A stretch of DNA of 6,203 nt from Desulfobacteraceae bacterium (GTDB lineage Bacteria > Desulfobacterota > Desulfobacteria > Desulfobacterales > ETH-SRB1). The position numbers were made by a program, and so were the translations under genes. A model generated the notes under the pieces. That model had not been told where the DNA came from, did no database searches, and was given only the letters and a program-made list of their open reading frames with translations. Of this stretch, positions 4,888 through 6,203 are shown one piece after another (position 1 is the stretch's first letter; the number at the start of each line of letters is the position of its first letter). The stretch lies in assembly GCA_030638305.1 (NCBI GenBank), contig DAOWEW010000171.1, forward strand, positions 1-6,203, written 5' to 3'.

Positions 4888-5859
4888 TTTTCCATTAAAC
4901 TTGAAATCGCCTTTACCTAATATATCGTGGAGATGCAAAATACCCTCAACTTTTCCGATTGAATCAATTATTGGGAGGATAGTTATCTGGTGCTGTTCCA
5001 TTATGTTCAGTGCGTCGTACGCCGGAGAATCAGCTCCGACCGTTCGTGGATTTTTTGTCATAACATCTTCGAGTGTAAGTTCAAAAATATTCTTTTTCTT
5101 TGCGATAATACGTCTTATATCACCATCGGTTATTATACCTGTAAGGATTTTGTCTTTCGTTATAACAAGAGTTGTTCCTATTCCAAAACGATTGATTTCA
5201 CCTACAGCGTTTTCCATACTTGTTCCCGCGAAAACTTTTGGCACGGATTCTCCCGTTAACATGATATCTTTAACTTTGTTGGAAAGCCGCTGCCCCAACA
5301 TGCCGCCTGGATGAATTTTTTTGAAATCACTGGGTTTAAAATGTTTTTTGTTGATGAGGACAACGGCAAGCGCATCTCCCATTGCAAGCATGGCGGTTGT
5401 GCTGGCAGTAGGGGCCAGGCCTAATGGGCAAGCTTCTTTTTTGACATGAACATCAATTACTATGTCGCTGTTTTTTGCCAGAGTTGAATGCATATTCCCT
5501 GTGAAAGCTATAATCTTACACTCTATTTTGAGTATGCTTGGTAAAAGGATATTAAGCTCATCGGTTTCACCGCTGTAAGAAAGAGCAAGAAATATATCAT
5601 CCTGACATACTATGCCAAGATCTCCGTGCATGGCTTCAACCGGATGCAGGAATATGGATCTTGTGCCGGTGCTGTTCAGGGTGGCTACGATCTTTCTGCC
5701 CACTATTCCGGATTTGCCGATACCACTTACTATTATACGACCTCCGGAATTGAAGATAAGTTCCACCATTTTGGAAAAATTGTCGTCAATCCGGTCTATC
5801 AATCCAAGTATGCCCTCTGCTTCTATTTTAAGAACTTCAATTGCTTCTTTAATTATCAT
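4885..5859 (-). CDS. kdsD: Arabinose-5-phosphate isomerase (KpsF/GutQ family)
   Basis: The enzyme interconverts ribulose 5-phosphate and arabinose 5-phosphate, the first step of Kdo synthesis for lipopolysaccharide (or capsule), in the cytoplasm. It has 324 residues, the usual length. Residues about 35-190 are the SIS sugar-isomerase domain: SGIGKSG (45-51), HPVEAMHGD (72-80), SYSGETDE (94-101), EACPLGLAPTASTT (142-155) and HPGGMLG (183-189). Lys49, Glu101, Glu142 and His183 line up at a constant offset of 10 with the residues I recall as catalytic in E. coli KdsD (K59, E111, E152, H193). Two CBS domains follow: about 197-253 (VKDIM to GDIRR) and 265-318 (DVMTKNP to LHDIL). The ATG at 5859 has AAGGGA (plus-strand 5869-5874) 9 bases upstream. 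KpsF and GutQ are close paralogues; with no capsule genes in view, kdsD is the default name. It is first in the operon with phosphofructokinase. Confidence 0.95.
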   Translation of the reverse strand: MIIKEAIEVLKIEAEGILGLIDRIDDNFSKMVELIFNSGGRIIVSGIGKSGIVGRKIVATLNSTGTRSIFLHPVEAMHGDLGIVCQDDIFLALSYSGETDELNILLPSILKIECKIIAFTGNMHSTLAKNSDIVIDVHVKKEACPLGLAPTASTTAMLAMGDALAVVLINKKHFKPSDFKKIHPGGMLGQRLSNKVKDIMLTGESVPKVFAGTSMENAVGEINRFGIGTTLVITKDKILTGIITDGDIRRIIAKKKNIFELTLEDVMTKNPRTVGADSPAYDALNIMEQHQITILPIIDSIGKVEGILHLHDILGKGDFKFNGK

Positions 5860-5910
5860 ATATATTATTCCCTTAACAAATTTAACCCAAATCTGTGCGC
5901 CTACTTGTGG

Positions 5911-6081
5911 AAGTTAATTCGTCCACGTTCCTTAGGAACGGTTACCCTCCTGACTCCTCGCAACAACTGCCCGAAACCGGAAGTTTTCATTCAGGCAATA
6001 GATAAAAGTTTTAAGCTATTTTGTCAATATTTTGATCAAAAAATCCGGATCTGAACATAAGGAACGTGGACGAAATAACTT
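5911..6081. mobile_element. 171-bp palindromic miniature element upstream of kdsD
   Basis: The ends 5911-5934 and 6058-6081 are inverted repeats of 24 bp with one mismatch; the central 17 bp (TTCGTCCACGTTCCTTA) are perfect. Next to the left arm is a short perfect hairpin, CGTTCC-TTA-GGAACG (5926-5940). The interior has no convincing gene. The short minus-strand frame from ATG 5990 (MKTSGFGQLL, ending FHK) has no recognised family and seems incidental. No long direct flanking duplication is visible. One reading puts the ends at TA dinucleotides (5915-5916 and 6076-6077) in a restored AAGTTAACTT empty site, which would fit TA-targeting transposases such as IS630; this is speculative. It lies between kdsD and the divergent gene at 6194, so it may affect either promoter. 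Confidence 0.65.
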
Positions 6082-6122
6082 TATAAAATATAGCTTTGGT
6101 GTCTGTTGTGTTGATGATAAGG

Positions 6123-6151
6123 TTGACAATACTTATCTACAATATTATATT
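6123..6151 (+). promoter_or_regulatory. Near-consensus sigma70-type promoter of the right-edge gene
   Basis: TTGACA (6123-6128) matches the -35 consensus exactly, and TATATT (6146-6151) is 5 of 6 for the -10, with a 17-base spacer. The predicted start of transcription is near 6158, leaving a leader of about 36 bases before the ATG at 6194. A perfect 13-bp palindrome, CAATAT-T-ATATTG (6140-6152), covers the -10, and ACAATAC (6126-6132) is inverted at 6158-6164. A dimeric regulator could bind there. Confidence 0.75.
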
Positions 6152-6193
6152 GCTTTTGTATTGTAAAATTTAATTACAGAAAGGATAATTATT

Positions 6194-6203
6194 ATGGCGG
6201 AAG
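6194..6203 (+). CDS. Start of an unidentified gene (runs off right edge)
   Basis: ATG GCG GAA (Met-Ala-Glu) begins here, 8 bases after the AAGGA ribosome site (6181-6185) and downstream of a strong promoter. Only three codons and one base are visible, so the product cannot be named. The good promoter and ribosome site suggest a well-expressed gene, transcribed divergently from kdsD. Confidence 0.6.

Noticed and set aside
5860..5910. kdsD promoter TTGGGT - 17 - TAATAT close to the start codon
   Set aside because: It would start transcription at the ATG itself, leaving the ribosome site AAGGGA outside the message.
5626..6054. 142-codon plus-strand frame overlapping kdsD and the palindromic element
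   Set aside because: Mostly antisense to the conserved SIS domain of kdsD; its 3' part is the miniature element's interior.
1..6203. CRISPR arrays, tRNA or rRNA genes, riboswitches
   Set aside because: No regularly spaced direct repeats and no recognisable RNA gene or aptamer pattern on either strand by eye.

Overview
The window looks like Gram-negative, AT-rich chromosomal DNA. An arabinose-5-phosphate isomerase of the Kdo/lipopolysaccharide pathway and a large LpoA-like lipoprotein both point to an outer membrane. Family resemblance (a phosphofructokinase with GGDGT plus PKTIDND, this style of TPR lipoprotein, the relics present) suggests Desulfobacterota, perhaps Desulfobacterales. That placement is inference; no marker gene is present.

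Left part (1-1476), accessory and scarred: a membrane-protein gene runs off the left edge on the minus strand (1-108). A 142-bp miniature inverted-repeat element (164-305) follows, with 18-bp terminal repeats, a large internal palindrome and a 9-bp target duplication. Next is a RelE/ParE-type toxin-antitoxin pair in toxin-first order (400-952). The toxin frame is interrupted by a TGA at its fourth codon, counted from the ATG at 358. Behind it lies a decayed IS200/IS605-type element (about 955-1265): two related end hairpins, a ribosome-site-masking stem and only the first 15 codons of tnpA. Then comes a 63-codon scrap of a type III-like restriction helicase/endonuclease (1270-1458). This is a graveyard of mobile and defence genes rather than a working new system.

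Right part (1477-6203), core-type: an LpoA-like TPR plus type 1 periplasmic-binding-fold lipoprotein (plus strand) converges on a minus-strand two-gene operon, kdsD then an ATP-type 6-phosphofructokinase. An inverted repeat lies between the convergent stops. The kdsD stop codon overlaps the pfk ribosome site, so the two are probably translationally coupled. Upstream of kdsD lies a second palindromic element (5911-6081) with 24-bp arms. It separates kdsD from a divergent plus-strand gene whose consensus promoter (6123-6151), ribosome site and first codons (6194-6203) close the window.

I did not find a convincing undescribed system. The most informative points are the two miniature elements, the broken toxin start, the IS200 remnant and the restriction-gene relic, all missed by a plain ATG-to-stop ORF scan.
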